Positions 45,254-55,200 of a stretch of DNA of 64,000 nt are shown piece by piece. The position numbers were made by a program, and so were the translations under genes. The notes beneath the pieces are model-generated. The model saw only the letters and a program-made list of their open reading frames with translations, had not been told where the DNA came from and ran no database searches. The number at the start of each line of letters is the position of its first letter. Positions within the stretch are counted from its first letter, which is position 1. The stretch comes from Labilithrix sp. (GTDB lineage: Bacteria > Myxococcota_A > Polyangia > Polyangiales > Polyangiaceae): positions 1-64,000 of the forward strand of contig JAHBWE010000024.1 of assembly GCA_019637155.1 (NCBI GenBank), given 5' to 3'.

Positions 45254-46252
45254 GTGCCGTCCAACGACGTCCTCGTGCGGTCGGTGCTCCTCGCCTTCGT
45301 CGCGGTCTTTGCGGCGTTCGCCGTGACGGTGGGCGTCCTCTCGACGCCGAGCCCGTGGAACCATCCGTGGCTCTTCGCCGCGGCGATCGCGCCGGTGTTC
45401 GTCGTCGGTCTGACGCAGGCGATCGTGGTCGCCGCCGGCCGCTGGCGCGATCCAAACAACGTCGCCGGCATCGTCGCGCTCTCTCCCCTCTTCTTCGTCG
45501 CCGTCGTCGCCCGCGGCTCGATCGACTTCAGCAGCGCGAGCGTGGCGCACGACATGGACGCGATCCTGACGCTCGGCTTCGCGGCCGTCCTCTTCGTCTT
45601 CACCTGCGTCGCGGCGTGGATCGGGACCGGCCTCCGCCGCGCGCCGCGCGTCGCGCTCCCGCTCGCGACGGCGGTGACCGCGCTCGCCTTCGTCGGCGCG
45701 GCGGTGGTGCCTTCCCTCCCCGGCCCGTGGCAGCCGCGGCGGCACCACGACGGCGCGAGCATCACGCGGAGCCCCGTCGCCGGCGTGGTGACGATCACGG
45801 GCGAGCCGGTCGTGGCGCACGGGATCCATTTCGAGCTGCGCCGCGCGACGATGGGCTCCTCCGACTGCGAGATCGTCTTCTGGCACGAGCGCTCCCCCAC
45901 CACCAACAGCGTCGTCGAGCGCGCGTGCATCCGAGAGGAGCCGGTCTACTGCGACGACGACCTCCGCGCGTGCGTCGTCTCCGACGGTCGATGGGCGCAA
46001 GGCGCGTCGTACGACGGCGGCGGGATCGTCCTGCGACCGCCGGACGACGCGGAGGTGGTCAGCTCCCGCGTGACCACCTCCGTCCGCGGCGCGGCCGAGG
46101 TCCTCGCCCTCGTCGCGGCGTGGCTCCTCTTCAAGGCGTGGCGGACAGAGCGACGAGAGCACGAGGACGAACGGCCCGTCCTCGCCGCGAGCGCGCTCGC
46201 GGCCTCGGCGATCGCATGCGGCCTCGTCCTCCGCGTCCTCCGGCTACTATGA
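45254..46252 (+). CDS. Multipass membrane protein with outside Cys domain, paralogue A
   Basis: This is a 332-residue protein from GTG at 45254. Four transmembrane helices lie in the first 165 residues (VLLAFVAVFAAFAVTVGV, LFAAAIAPVFVVGLTQAIVVAA and two more). A soluble domain of about 120 residues follows with four cysteines (SDCEIVF, RACIREEPVYCDDDLRACVV) and a GASYDGGGIVL strand, then one more helix and a final helix. The protein at 46661 has the same plan, including WRDxxxxxGI after helix two and CDDxRAxC. Function unknown. It is probably in an operon with the next two genes. Confidence 0.83.
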   Translation: MPSNDVLVRSVLLAFVAVFAAFAVTVGVLSTPSPWNHPWLFAAAIAPVFVVGLTQAIVVAAGRWRDPNNVAGIVALSPLFFVAVVARGSIDFSSASVAHDMDAILTLGFAAVLFVFTCVAAWIGTGLRRAPRVALPLATAVTALAFVGAAVVPSLPGPWQPRRHHDGASITRSPVAGVVTITGEPVVAHGIHFELRRATMGSSDCEIVFWHERSPTTNSVVERACIREEPVYCDDDLRACVVSDGRWAQGASYDGGGIVLRPPDDAEVVSSRVTTSVRGAAEVLALVAAWLLFKAWRTERREHEDERPVLAASALAASAIACGLVLRVLRLL

Positions 46253-46259
46253 TGAGGCC

Positions 46260-46664
46260 GTGACCGTGAGCGAAGTCCAGGACGACGCGCCCTCGCCCTC
46301 GCCGGAGGAGCTCGCCGAGATCGGCGACCACGACGCGATCTTCGAGGCGCTCTGGAAGCGCTGCCTCGAGGCGTGGGAGGACGACAAACCCCACAACGCG
46401 ATCCTCGAGCACGCGCTCAAATCGGAGAAGCTCCCGGACCTCGCCGGCCGCTACCGCGATCTGAAGGACGACGCGGAGAAGGGCGCGAAGGCCGACAAGC
46501 GCATCAACGCGATCGTCGTCGCGGCGACGCAGATGATGATGGCGACGAAGACGCCGCCGCGGACGAAGACCCCGTGGCAATGGAACGTCGCCGCGGTGCT
46601 CTTCTTCCTCGTCGTGATCACGTACCTCGGCTACGCGCTCGTCTACCTCCCGCATCGCCGATGA
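46260..46664 (+). CDS. Small tail-anchored membrane protein
   Basis: This is a 134-residue protein starting at GTG 46260, seven bases after the previous stop; GTG 46266 is an alternative. An acidic helical head (EELAEIGDHDAIFEALWKRCLEAWEDDKPHN) is followed by one C-terminal transmembrane helix (WNVAAVLFFLVVITYLGYALV). It sits between two paralogous membrane proteins and overlaps the second by four bases, so the three are co-translated. It could be a regulatory subunit of their complex. No family was recognised. Confidence 0.82.
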   Translation: MTVSEVQDDAPSPSPEELAEIGDHDAIFEALWKRCLEAWEDDKPHNAILEHALKSEKLPDLAGRYRDLKDDAEKGAKADKRINAIVVAATQMMMATKTPPRTKTPWQWNVAAVLFFLVVITYLGYALVYLPHRR

Positions 46665-47575
46665 GCGTCGCGATCGGCCTCGCGTCGGTCGCCGCGCTCG
46701 TGGCGCTCCTGCTCTCGACGACGGCGCTCATCGGCCCGCACGACGCCGACGACTGGGGCTCGTTCGTCGCCTCGATCCCGCTCTTCCTCCTCGCGCTCGG
46801 CCAGGCGGCGCTCGCCGCGCGCGGCGACTGGCGCGACCAGAAGCACATCCCGGGCATCGCGATGTTGCTCGCGCTCGTCCCGTTCGCGGCGTTCGACGAC
46901 AGCCCCGTCTCCTCCGGGGACGCGAGCGCCATCTTCGTCCTGTCGGTCTTCGCGCTCGGGCTCCTCTCCGCGTTCGGCTTCCTCGCGGGGGTCGTCCTCT
47001 ACGTCGTGCCGCGCGTCGCGCCGCCGGCGGCGTGGGCGATCACCGCGGTCGCGTTCGTGACGGCGTGCCTGCTCCCGTCGCTCCCGATGTCGTGGCGTCT
47101 CTGGATCGCGCAGCCGCCGGTCTCGTACGTGACCTCGCTCGCGAGCGCGGGTGAGCTCCATCCGAACGGCCCGGCGTTGACGGTGCACGGCACCGCGTAC
47201 CGGATCCGCCGCGACGAGTGGAAGCGCGGGACCTGTTACCTCTCCTCCGAGCGCCCCGACACCCCGCTGTCCACCGGCTTCGACTGCACGCCGCGCAAGC
47301 TCCACTGCGACGACGTCCGCGCGTGGTGCCTCGTCGACATCGGCCACGTCGCGACGGGCTTCCGCTACGACGGGGACCCGGTCACCCTCTTCGGCGTCAC
47401 ACGCGACGAGCAGAACGGCGACGCCGCGATCCGCGTCTTCGCCGAGCTCCTCGCGCTCGCCGCCGCGCTCCTGCTCTGGCGCAGCAAGGACCGCCCCGAC
47501 CGCCCCATCGCCGCGACGAGCGCCACCGTCGCAGCGACGATGGCGCTGGGCTTCGTGGTTCGGATCATGCGCTAA
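46661..47575 (+). CDS. Multipass membrane protein with outside Cys domain, paralogue B
   Basis: This is a 304-residue protein with ATGA coupling to the gene before. Four N-terminal transmembrane helices, then a soluble domain with cysteines (GTCYLSSE, FDCTPRKLHCDDVRAWCL) and a final helical pair. It matches the protein at 45254 in topology and in WRDQKHIPGI, LPSLPMSW and CDDVRAWC, so tandem duplication with divergence is inferred. The stop overlaps the convergent pdxA by four bases. Confidence 0.85.
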   Translation: MSVAIGLASVAALVALLLSTTALIGPHDADDWGSFVASIPLFLLALGQAALAARGDWRDQKHIPGIAMLLALVPFAAFDDSPVSSGDASAIFVLSVFALGLLSAFGFLAGVVLYVVPRVAPPAAWAITAVAFVTACLLPSLPMSWRLWIAQPPVSYVTSLASAGELHPNGPALTVHGTAYRIRRDEWKRGTCYLSSERPDTPLSTGFDCTPRKLHCDDVRAWCLVDIGHVATGFRYDGDPVTLFGVTRDEQNGDAAIRVFAELLALAAALLLWRSKDRPDRPIAATSATVAATMALGFVVRIMR

Positions 47576-48534
47576 GCACCGAGCCGCAGCGCGAGCGCGA
47601 TGGCCTCGAGCATGCCGCGGGCGTCGGCGGTGCCCTTGCCGGCGCGGTCGTAGGCGGTGCCGTGGTCGACGCTCGTGCGGATGATCGGGAGGCCGAGGGA
47701 GACGTTGACGGCTTCGCCGAAGCCGAGGAGCTTCATCGGGATCGTCGCCTGGTCGTGGTACATCGCGACCACGCCGGCGTAGCCGCCGGTCGCGCCGAGG
47801 CGGAGGGCGCTCTCGGCCGGGACCGGGCCGACGACGTCGATCGCCACGCGCGCCTTCGCGAGGCGGGCGCGCGCGCGGCGGATCCCCGGCGCGATCGCGC
47901 GGGACTCCTCCTTGCCGAGGAGGCCGCCCTCGCCTGCGTGCGGGTTGAGGGACGCGACCGCGAGGGCGCCGCGCGCGCCGAGGCGGGCGAGGAAGTCGCC
48001 GGTCCAGAAGGTCGCGCGCGCGACGGCGGCGGGGGTGATCGCGCGCGGGACGTCGGCGAGCGCGAGGTGGGTGGTGACGAGCGAGGTCGTGAGCTTCTCG
48101 CTCCAGAACGCCATCGTCACCTCCGCCGCGCCGAGGCGCTCCGCGAGGTGCTCGGTGTGGCCGCGGAAGCGCCGCGCGACCGCGCCGCCGGAGCGCGCGA
48201 TGACGTCCTTCGACACGGGGCCCGTCACGAGCGCGTCGGCCTCGCGCGCGCGGACCATGTCCGTCGCCGCGTCGATCCACGCGAGCTGCGCGGCGCCCGC
48301 GGCGCGGCCGGGCGCGCCGGGGCGGCGCTCCGGCGCGGGCAGCGACGCGGTGGGCTGGACGACCTCGAGCTTCGTGGCGTCGACGCCGCGGAGGCGCGCG
48401 GCGGCGAGGAGCGCGCCGCGATCGCCGACGAGCGTGACGCGCGCCTTCCGCGCGAAGCGCGCCGCCGCGACGACCGCGACCTCGGGGCCGATCCCGCAGG
48501 GGCATCCCACGCTGATCGCGACGCGAGGTTTCAC
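47572..48534 (-). CDS. pdxA: 4-hydroxythreonine-4-phosphate dehydrogenase
   Basis: This is a 320-residue enzyme of the DXP-dependent pyridoxal phosphate pathway. It oxidises 4-hydroxythreonine-4-phosphate for condensation by PdxJ. It has the start SVGCPCGIGPEV, GPVSKDVI, FRGHTEHLA (substrate His), GVVAMYHDQATIP (metal-binding His) and LPIIRTSVDHGTAYD. All metal His residues are in place. The GDP usually reads GDPAGIGPE; here the first Asp-Pro is Cys-Pro, a mild change. pdxJ is not in the window. It ends the regulator/tldD strand, 112 bases downstream of the regulator gene. Confidence 0.95.
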   Translation of the reverse strand: MKPRVAISVGCPCGIGPEVAVVAAARFARKARVTLVGDRGALLAAARLRGVDATKLEVVQPTASLPAPERRPGAPGRAAGAAQLAWIDAATDMVRAREADALVTGPVSKDVIARSGGAVARRFRGHTEHLAERLGAAEVTMAFWSEKLTTSLVTTHLALADVPRAITPAAVARATFWTGDFLARLGARGALAVASLNPHAGEGGLLGKEESRAIAPGIRRARARLAKARVAIDVVGPVPAESALRLGATGGYAGVVAMYHDQATIPMKLLGFGEAVNVSLGLPIIRTSVDHGTAYDRAGKGTADARGMLEAIALALRLGA

Positions 48535-48646
48535 CCGAGGACCTCCCCGGTGAGAAGACGCTCGAAACGCCCCACACCGAGACCTCGCGCGCGAGACGAC
48601 GTCAGTGCGAGGCCCATATTTCGTCCTTCGATCGTCTCTCGATCGT

Positions 48647-49345
48647 TCATCGATCGCTCGGGGTGCGGAGCTTGTACCCGGCGCCGCGGAGGGTCTCGAG
48701 CGGGAGCGACTCGCCGAGCTTCATGCGGAGGCGGCGGACGTGGATGTCGACCGTGCGCGGGCCGCCCTCGTAGCGCGCGCCCCACACGCGGGAGAGGAGC
48801 GTCTCGCGCGAGAAGACGCGGCCGCGGTTCTGCGCGAGGAACGAGAGGAGCGCGAACTCCTTCGCGGTGAGGACCACCGCGCGGCCCTCGACGAGGACCT
48901 CGTGCGCGGCGCGATCGATGAGGAGGGGGCCGACCTTGAGGCGCTCCTCGGTCGAGAACTCGCTCCGCTTCCACTCCTGCTGCCGGATGCGCGCGTAGAG
49001 CTCCACCGGGGTGCAGGGTGTGACGATGAAGTCGTCGAAGCCGCTCGCGGGGTCCATGCGCGAGACCTGGCGCGCGGAGACGGCGACGATGGCGGGCGTC
49101 TGCGCGAGCTCCGTCGTCTTGCGGACGGCGCGGAGGGCGGAGGCGGCGAGGTCGGGGCGCTCGCCCGTCTCGATCACGATCGCGCGCACCTTCGCGTGCG
49201 TGTCCTCGAAGAGGCCGCCCGCGTCCTCCCAGAGGCCGCGCGTCTTCACCTCCGCGCCGAGCGTGCGGAGCATGTTCGCGGCGCCCGCCTCCGCCTCGAG
49301 GTCGGGCTCGTGCGCGACGACGAGGACGAAGGCCTTCGCCGTCAC
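48647..49345 (-). CDS. OmpR-type response regulator with a degenerate receiver
   Basis: This is a 232-residue regulator. The receiver (1-120) keeps the fold but not the chemistry: the phosphoacceptor position in strand 3 is Glu59 (AIVIETG) and the conserved Lys-Pro is Thr109-Pro (VTPCTP). The output domain (135-228) is a normal winged helix with LTAKEFALLSFLAQNRGRVFSRETLL and RTVDIHVRRLRMKL. So it should bind DNA but not be controlled by classic phosphorylation. Its start is four bases from the tldD stop, so it is in an operon with tldD. No histidine kinase is nearby. Confidence 0.93.
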   Translation of the reverse strand: MTAKAFVLVVAHEPDLEAEAGAANMLRTLGAEVKTRGLWEDAGGLFEDTHAKVRAIVIETGERPDLAASALRAVRKTTELAQTPAIVAVSARQVSRMDPASGFDDFIVTPCTPVELYARIRQQEWKRSEFSTEERLKVGPLLIDRAAHEVLVEGRAVVLTAKEFALLSFLAQNRGRVFSRETLLSRVWGARYEGGPRTVDIHVRRLRMKLGESLPLETLRGAGYKLRTPSDR

Positions 49346-49349
49346 ACCC

Positions 49350-50795
49350 TCACACCTTCGTGCCGCCGACCGTGATCGAGCTGATCTTGATCGTCGGACA
49401 GCCCACGCCGACGGGGACGCTCTGCCCGTCCTTCCCGCAGGTCCAAACGCCGTCCGACGTCTCGACGTCGTGGCCGAGCATCGACACCTTGCGGAGCACG
49501 TCGGGGCCGTTGCCGATCAGGTTCACGCCCTTGAGCGGCGCCGTGATCTTGCCGTCCTCGACGAGGTAGCTCTCGGTGAGCGAGAAGACGAAGTCGCCGT
49601 TCGAGATGTCGACCTGACCGCCGCCGAAGCGCTTCGCGAAGACGCCGCGCTTCACGCTCTTCAGGATCTCCTCCGGATCGTGGGGGCCCGCGACGAGGAT
49701 CGTGTTGGTCATGCGCGGCATCGGCGCGCAGGCGAAGCTCTCGCGGCGGCCGTTGCCCGAGGGGCCGAGGTTGTAGTGCTTCGCGGAGAGGCGATCGTGC
49801 ATGTAGCCGACGAGCTTGCCGTTCTCGATCAGCGTGCTCGAGCGCGGCTCGTGGCCTTCGTCGTCGACGTTGATCGAGCCGCGCGACATGAGGAGCGTCG
49901 CGTCGTCGACGACGGTGCAGAGCTCGCTCGCGACCATGTTGCCGACCTGACCCGCGTAGTTGCTCGTGCCCTTGCGGTTGAAGTCCGCCTCGAGGCCGTG
50001 GCCGACCGCCTCGTGGAGGAGGATGCCGCTGTCGCCGGGCGCGAGCACGACCTCCATCTGCCCCGCCGGCGCCTCCTGCGCGTCGAGCATCGTGATCGCC
50101 TGCGTCGCCGCCTGCGTCGCGTGCCACTCCGGCGACTTGCCGTCGAAGTAGCCGATCGTCGTGCGGCCGCCGCCGCCGGAGGAGCCCTCCTGGCGCTTGC
50201 CGTCCTTCTCCGCGATGACGCGGATGCCGAAGCGCATGAGCGGCTGCACGTCGCGCGCGAGGCGGCCGTCGCTCGTGACGACGAGGATCTCGCGGATCTC
50301 CTCGGCGAAGGAGCACTCCACCTTCACGACGCGGGGGTCGTGCGCGTGCGCGGCGGCGGCGGCGCGCTCGAGGAGCTTCCGCTTGTCCATGCCGGGCACG
50401 TCGAGCGTGACGCGGTCGAGGTCGTAGCGGCTCGGGAGCGCGTGCGACGTCACCGCTTGCGGGATCGCGGAGCCGCCGCCGGTCGCGATCGACGCGGCCG
50501 TCTCGGAGGCGCGCTTCATCGAGTCCCAGTCGAGGCGCTCGGTGTACGCGTAGCCCGTCGCGTCGCCCTGCTGCGCGCGGACGCCGAGGCCCATCGACAC
50601 GCCGCGCGACGCGCTCTTGAGGATGCCCTCGTCGTAGACGAAGCCGCCCGCGGCGCGGTACTCGAAGAACACGTCCGCGTAGTCGGCGCCCTTCGAGAGC
50701 GCGACGGCGAGGAGCTTCGAGGCCATCTGGACGTCGATCTCGCTCGCGCCGCCGGGGCCAAAAGGTGCTTTGTACAGCGCGGACTGCGTGGCCAT
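49350..50795 (-). CDS. tldD: TldD-type metalloprotease
   Basis: This is a 481-residue protein. The zinc motif is HEAVGHGLEAD (HExxxH, about residue 275). It also has the GGGGRTTIGYFDG segment, NLGPSGNGRRESFACAPMPRMTNTILVAG, and the C-terminal KGVNLIGNGPDVLRKVSMLGHD. TldD works with TldE/PmbA to trim unfolded peptides or mature microcin-like precursors, and some proteins need it for antitoxin turnover. No pmbA partner is in the window. The regulator gene follows by four bases. Confidence 0.95.
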   Translation of the reverse strand: MATQSALYKAPFGPGGASEIDVQMASKLLAVALSKGADYADVFFEYRAAGGFVYDEGILKSASRGVSMGLGVRAQQGDATGYAYTERLDWDSMKRASETAASIATGGGSAIPQAVTSHALPSRYDLDRVTLDVPGMDKRKLLERAAAAAHAHDPRVVKVECSFAEEIREILVVTSDGRLARDVQPLMRFGIRVIAEKDGKRQEGSSGGGGRTTIGYFDGKSPEWHATQAATQAITMLDAQEAPAGQMEVVLAPGDSGILLHEAVGHGLEADFNRKGTSNYAGQVGNMVASELCTVVDDATLLMSRGSINVDDEGHEPRSSTLIENGKLVGYMHDRLSAKHYNLGPSGNGRRESFACAPMPRMTNTILVAGPHDPEEILKSVKRGVFAKRFGGGQVDISNGDFVFSLTESYLVEDGKITAPLKGVNLIGNGPDVLRKVSMLGHDVETSDGVWTCGKDGQSVPVGVGCPTIKISSITVGGTKV

Positions 50796-50847
50796 GACCG
50801 GCCACCCTACCGCTGATGGCCGATGGCTTCCAGCGCGGCGTTTCCGC

Positions 50848-51909
50848 CTACTTCCCGTCGCAGCGCCCGCCGGGGGACATGACCGAGACCGGCACGTCGC
50901 GGGCGAACCTCCCCGCCCGGACCTCGAGCCTGGCGGCGGGCGACGGCTCCTTGCGGACCTCGAGCCTCACTCCGCCGTTCGGGCCCGCGGCGGCCGCGAC
51001 GACCTCGTCGCCGTCGCGGTACGTGAAGACGGAGGCGGGCGCGGGGAGCTTCGCGCCGTCCTCGAACGCGAGCACGAACGGGAGCGTCGCGCCGTAGGTG
51101 CGCTCGCCGGGCGCGCGATCCTTCTCGTGGTTCTCGTGGTTCTCCGACGCCACGAGCCAGACGCGGTCGATCGAGGAGCAGCGCAGGTGGTCGAGCTCCA
51201 CGCGCTCCGCTTCGTCGACGGTGTGGATCGCGTAGAGGAGACGGCGGAGCTCGACCGGTGGCTCGAGCTGCAGCGTGACGGTGGCGACGAGCGCGCCGCT
51301 CCGCGCCGGTGTGACGGTGACGCAGCCGTCCTGGTCATCGCGCGCGAGCTCGGTCGTTCCCAGCTCCGCGGTGACGGTGAGCGGCGACACGATGCGTTCG
51401 CGTGCCTCCTTCGCGATGCAGATCGTCAGCGGCTCGCCGGCGAACGCCGCGGGCGGCGGGTCGTTCGCGAGCGCGTAGACGCCCTCGAACCTCACGCGCG
51501 GCGGCGTCGCGGTGAACGTGCGCGTCTCCTCGAGGCGCTCGCCGTCGACGGTGCCGGCGACGGTGACGACGTAGGACGTGCGGAGCGGGATCCACGTCGC
51601 CCGCGGGCCCTCGAGCGTGATCGAGCCGCACGCGTCGGCCGGCTCGCACGTCACGGCGTCGACGGTGCCGGAGAGCGAGCGTGAGTCCTCGCATACGACG
51701 CCGATGTACACCTCGCATCCGCCGAGCTGCGTCTCCCACCCCGAGACCTCCGCGCGCGCCATGACCCCGAGCTCCCCGCTCGCCGGCACGTAGAGGCGCA
51801 ACTTCTGCTTCGGGATCGGAGACCCCACGACGCACCCAGACACGACGGCAAAAAGCACGAAAACGAAGAGAACGCGGAGATTCACGCCCGCCAACTTAGG
51901 TACGCTCAT
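50848..51909 (-). CDS. Large beta-rich lipoprotein, hypothetical
   Basis: This is a 353-residue protein from ATG at 51909. Signal VLFVFVLFAVVSGC has a VSGC lipobox at Cys25. The rest shows repeated beta-strand runs of about 90 residues (LRLYVPASGELGVMARAEVSG, TSYVVTVAGTVDGERLEETRTFTA, SPLTVTAELGTTELARDDQDG) that look like three Ig-like or bacterial surface domains, with cysteines paired inside each. No family assigned. Its stop is 53 bases from the divergent-side tldD start, same strand. Confidence 0.8.
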   Translation of the reverse strand: MSVPKLAGVNLRVLFVFVLFAVVSGCVVGSPIPKQKLRLYVPASGELGVMARAEVSGWETQLGGCEVYIGVVCEDSRSLSGTVDAVTCEPADACGSITLEGPRATWIPLRTSYVVTVAGTVDGERLEETRTFTATPPRVRFEGVYALANDPPPAAFAGEPLTICIAKEARERIVSPLTVTAELGTTELARDDQDGCVTVTPARSGALVATVTLQLEPPVELRRLLYAIHTVDEAERVELDHLRCSSIDRVWLVASENHENHEKDRAPGERTYGATLPFVLAFEDGAKLPAPASVFTYRDGDEVVAAAAGPNGGVRLEVRKEPSPAARLEVRAGRFARDVPVSVMSPGGRCDGK

Positions 51910-52080
51910 CCAGTGGTTCAACCACTTATCGTCACGCGGCCGCGTTTCGGTAGGAGGTTGCGCGCTGTCGGTGGAGTGAGAGGTTGGGCGCGCTGCCGTC
52001 GAGACGCGAATTGCACACACTGCCGGCGAGGCGTTGCGCGCGCGCGAGCGCGAGGTAGGCGCCTAGGCGCACTGTCGGCC

Positions 52081-52171
52081 CCCCTCTCGTGGGGGTCCGG
52101 GGGCGTAGAGCGCGTCTTCGCGCGACCGGCCCCCGGCGGGGAGAGCTCGAGAGGGGCGGCGCCCCTCTCGA
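52081..52171 (-). repeat. Dispersed hairpin element, copy B
   Basis: On the minus strand it starts with the hairpin TCGAGAGGGGC-GCC-GCCCCTCTCGA (52171-52147), one pair longer than the other copies. The GCTCTCCCCGCCGGGGG core, an inner GCGCGAAGACGCGCTC and a terminal CCCCCAC-GAGAGGGG follow. The longer stem (GGGGC with GCCCC) keeps pairing where the others have GGGC with GCCC. The rest of the 367-base gap 51910-52276 shows nothing except a CTAGGCGCC dyad near 52061. Confidence 0.85.
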
Positions 52172-52276
52172 ACACGAGAGAATGCCGGATCCGTCACGCG
52201 CGACTAGGCAACCTTTCGGAAGTACCGTTATTCTCAGTCATCCGCGGCATGTTCCAACAGGAAGGCGCTCGACGAC

Positions 52277-55200
52277 GTGGCGATTAACCGAGACAAGGTT
52301 CTCGAGGCCGCCCAGAAGTTCGTCGAGAAGAAAAAATTCGACAAGGCGGTCGTCGAGCTGAGGAAGCTCGTCGAGGCGGATCCGAACGACGCCCGCACGC
52401 TGCTGAAGATCGGCGACCTGCAGGCGAAGCAGTCGGCCTACGCCGACGCGATCAACACCTACGAGTCGGTCGGCAAGCTCTACGCGACGCAGGGCTTCGC
52501 GCTCAAAGCGATTGCAGTATACAAGCAAATCCGCGAGATCATTGCGAAGCACGTGCCGCAGCTCGAAGAGCGGTACGGCCACATCGCGCCCAAGCTCGCG
52601 GAGCTCTACCAGCAGCTCGGGCTGACGAGCGACGCGCTCGCCGCGCTCGACGAGGTCGCGACGCGCCTCCAGCGACAGCAGAAGGATCAGGAGGCAATCG
52701 AGGTTTTCAGGAAAATCGTCGAGCTCGATCCGACGAACCCGTTGCCGCACTTGCGCCTCGCCGAGGCGCTCTCGCGCGTGAAGGACGTCGAAGGCGCGGT
52801 CGACGAGTTCAAGACGGCGGCGCAGCAGCTGCAGGGCATCGGGCGACGCGACGACGCGCTGAAGGTCCTCGAGCGGCTGCTGCACCACAAGCAGGATCCC
52901 GAGCAGGCGAAGATCTGCGCCGAGCTGTACCTCTCGCGCGGGCAAGCGCAGGACGGGATGCAGGCGCTCGCGAAGCTGCAGGTCTGCTTCCAGGCGAACC
53001 CGCGCGACTTCGACACGCTGTCGCTCCTCGCGCGCGCGTTCAACGCGATCGGGCAGGGCGCGAAGGCGATCGAGGTGCAGAAGGAGATGGCCCGCGTCGC
53101 GCGCGACACGGGCAAGATGGATCTCTTCCGCGAGATCCTCGAGCGGCTGAACCGCGTCGCGCCGCACGACGAGGGCGTGCGCCGCCTCGCGCAGACCGGC
53201 GGCGGCGGCGCGGCGCAAGCGCCGCCCTACGGCGCGGCGGCGGTCGCGGCGTCCGCGCCGGAGCCGGAGCCGCCGCCGGAGCGAGAGCCTCCGCCCCCGC
53301 AGTACAACGCGCCGCCTCCGCAGTACAACCCGCCGGCGCAGCAGTTCGGCGCGCCGCAGCCGCAGTTCGGCGGGCAGCAGGCCCAGCAGTTCGGCGCGCC
53401 GCAGCCGCAGTTCGGCGGGCAGCAGACCCCGCAGTTCGGCGCGCAGCAGCCCCCGCAGTTCGGCGCGCAGCCGCCGTACAGCCCGCCGGCCCCGCAGTTC
53501 AGCGCGCCGGCCCCGCAGTTCGGCGGTGGTCTTCGTCCGGGCGCGCCGCCTCCCCCGCCGACGCCGCAGCCCGCGCAGCGCAACCCGTACCCGGAGTACC
53601 CGAACGAGCCGGCCGCCGTGTACGGCAACGAGGCCGCCCCGCGCCCCGTCATTCCGTACGTGCCGCCGGGCCCCGCGCCGCTGCCGCCGCAGCCGAACCG
53701 CGGCGCGACGCAGCCGGTGCCGCCGCGCGCGCAGACCGAGGCGTACCCCGCGGCGCGCCACGGCGTCCACGAGATCTCCGACGAGGAGCAGCAGGAGTAC
53801 GAGTCGTACGACGACGCGGAGGTCGTCGACGAAGCGGAGGTCGTCGAGGAGGACGCGGGCTACGGCGACCCGAACGACGGCTACGGCGCGGAGGCTTCCT
53901 ACGACGAGCTCGATCAACCGACGGCGGAGGCGGACGATCCGTACCGCCGCCCGATGCGGCAGCAGCAGCCGTACGGGTTCGGGCAATCGAACCTCGAGCC
54001 CGAGCCCGAGGGCGACTACGCGGAGCAGGGGTACGGCGAGCAGCAGGGCTACGAGCAGCAAGGCTATGGCGGGCAGCAGGGCTACGAGCAGCAGGGGTAC
54101 GGCGAGCAGCAGGGCTACGAGCAGCAGGGCTACGAGCTCGAAGAGCCTCCGCCGTCGGGCGCCGACACGACCGAGATGGTCAACAAGACGCTCGAGGACG
54201 CGGCGGCGTTCCGGCGCGTGCGGCTGTACGCGAAGGCGCTCGACGTCTTGCGCGCGGGCCTCGACGTCGAGCCGCGATCGATGGACCTCCACGAGGTCTA
54301 TCGCGACGTGCTCATCGAGTCGGAGCAGACGGAAGAGGCGGTCGAGGAGATGCTCGTCATCGCGAGCCTCTACGTCGACGCGCTCGACGGCGACTCGGCC
54401 GCGCGTGCGCTGCAGGACGTCCTCGCGTTCGATCCGCAGAACCAGCGCGCGATCGACATGCTCCAGGAGCTCGGCTACGAGATCGTCGACGAGAACGAGA
54501 GCGCCGACATCGAGGTGGGCGCGGACGGCGGCTACGAAGACGGCGGCGTCTACGAAGACGAGCAGCCGCAAGCGACGCACGATCGGCTCCCGTCGTACGA
54601 CCTCGAGGAGATGGGCGCGTCGGACGTCGCCTCGCACTACGCCGACGAGCGGCAGGTGCACGTCCGCGGCGCGGCCGCGTACGACGAGGAGGCGCCGGTC
54701 GGCAGCGAGGCGCTCCCGAGCTTCCCGCTCGACGAGCCGGAGGCGGTCGAGGACTACGAGGGCGACATCCACTCGCTGCCGCCGGAGGAAGACGAGCCAC
54801 CGCCTCCGCCGCCGCTGCGCCCGCTGCACGGCGGGTCGCGCCGGCCGCCGCCGCTCGCGGGCGGGCTCACGGGAGGAGGGCCCGTCGTCCACCCCGAGAG
54901 CGCCGCCGAGATCCGCGTCTCCGCTGCGCCGCCCGCGTTCGGGCGCATCTCGATGGTGCCGCGGAGCATGTCGAAGCCGCCGCCGTCGGGCGCGAGCGTG
55001 GAGCTCGAGGACGCGCTCGACGAGGCGGAGTTCTTCTGCTCGCGCGGCCTCTTCGACGACGCGCGCGCGATCCTGACCGAGCAGCTCGCGCGGCACCCGA
55101 ACCATCCGCTCCTCCGCGAGCGCCTCGCCGAGATCGAGTCACAAGAGGAGCAGCGCGGGAGCGGCGCGCGCGAGAAGCCGCGCGCGGAGGGCAACGACCG

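Noticed and set aside
52238..55105. 955-codon minus-strand open frame over the giant TPR gene
   Set aside because: Highly biased Arg/Val/Leu composition and no motifs; the plus strand has clear TPRs.
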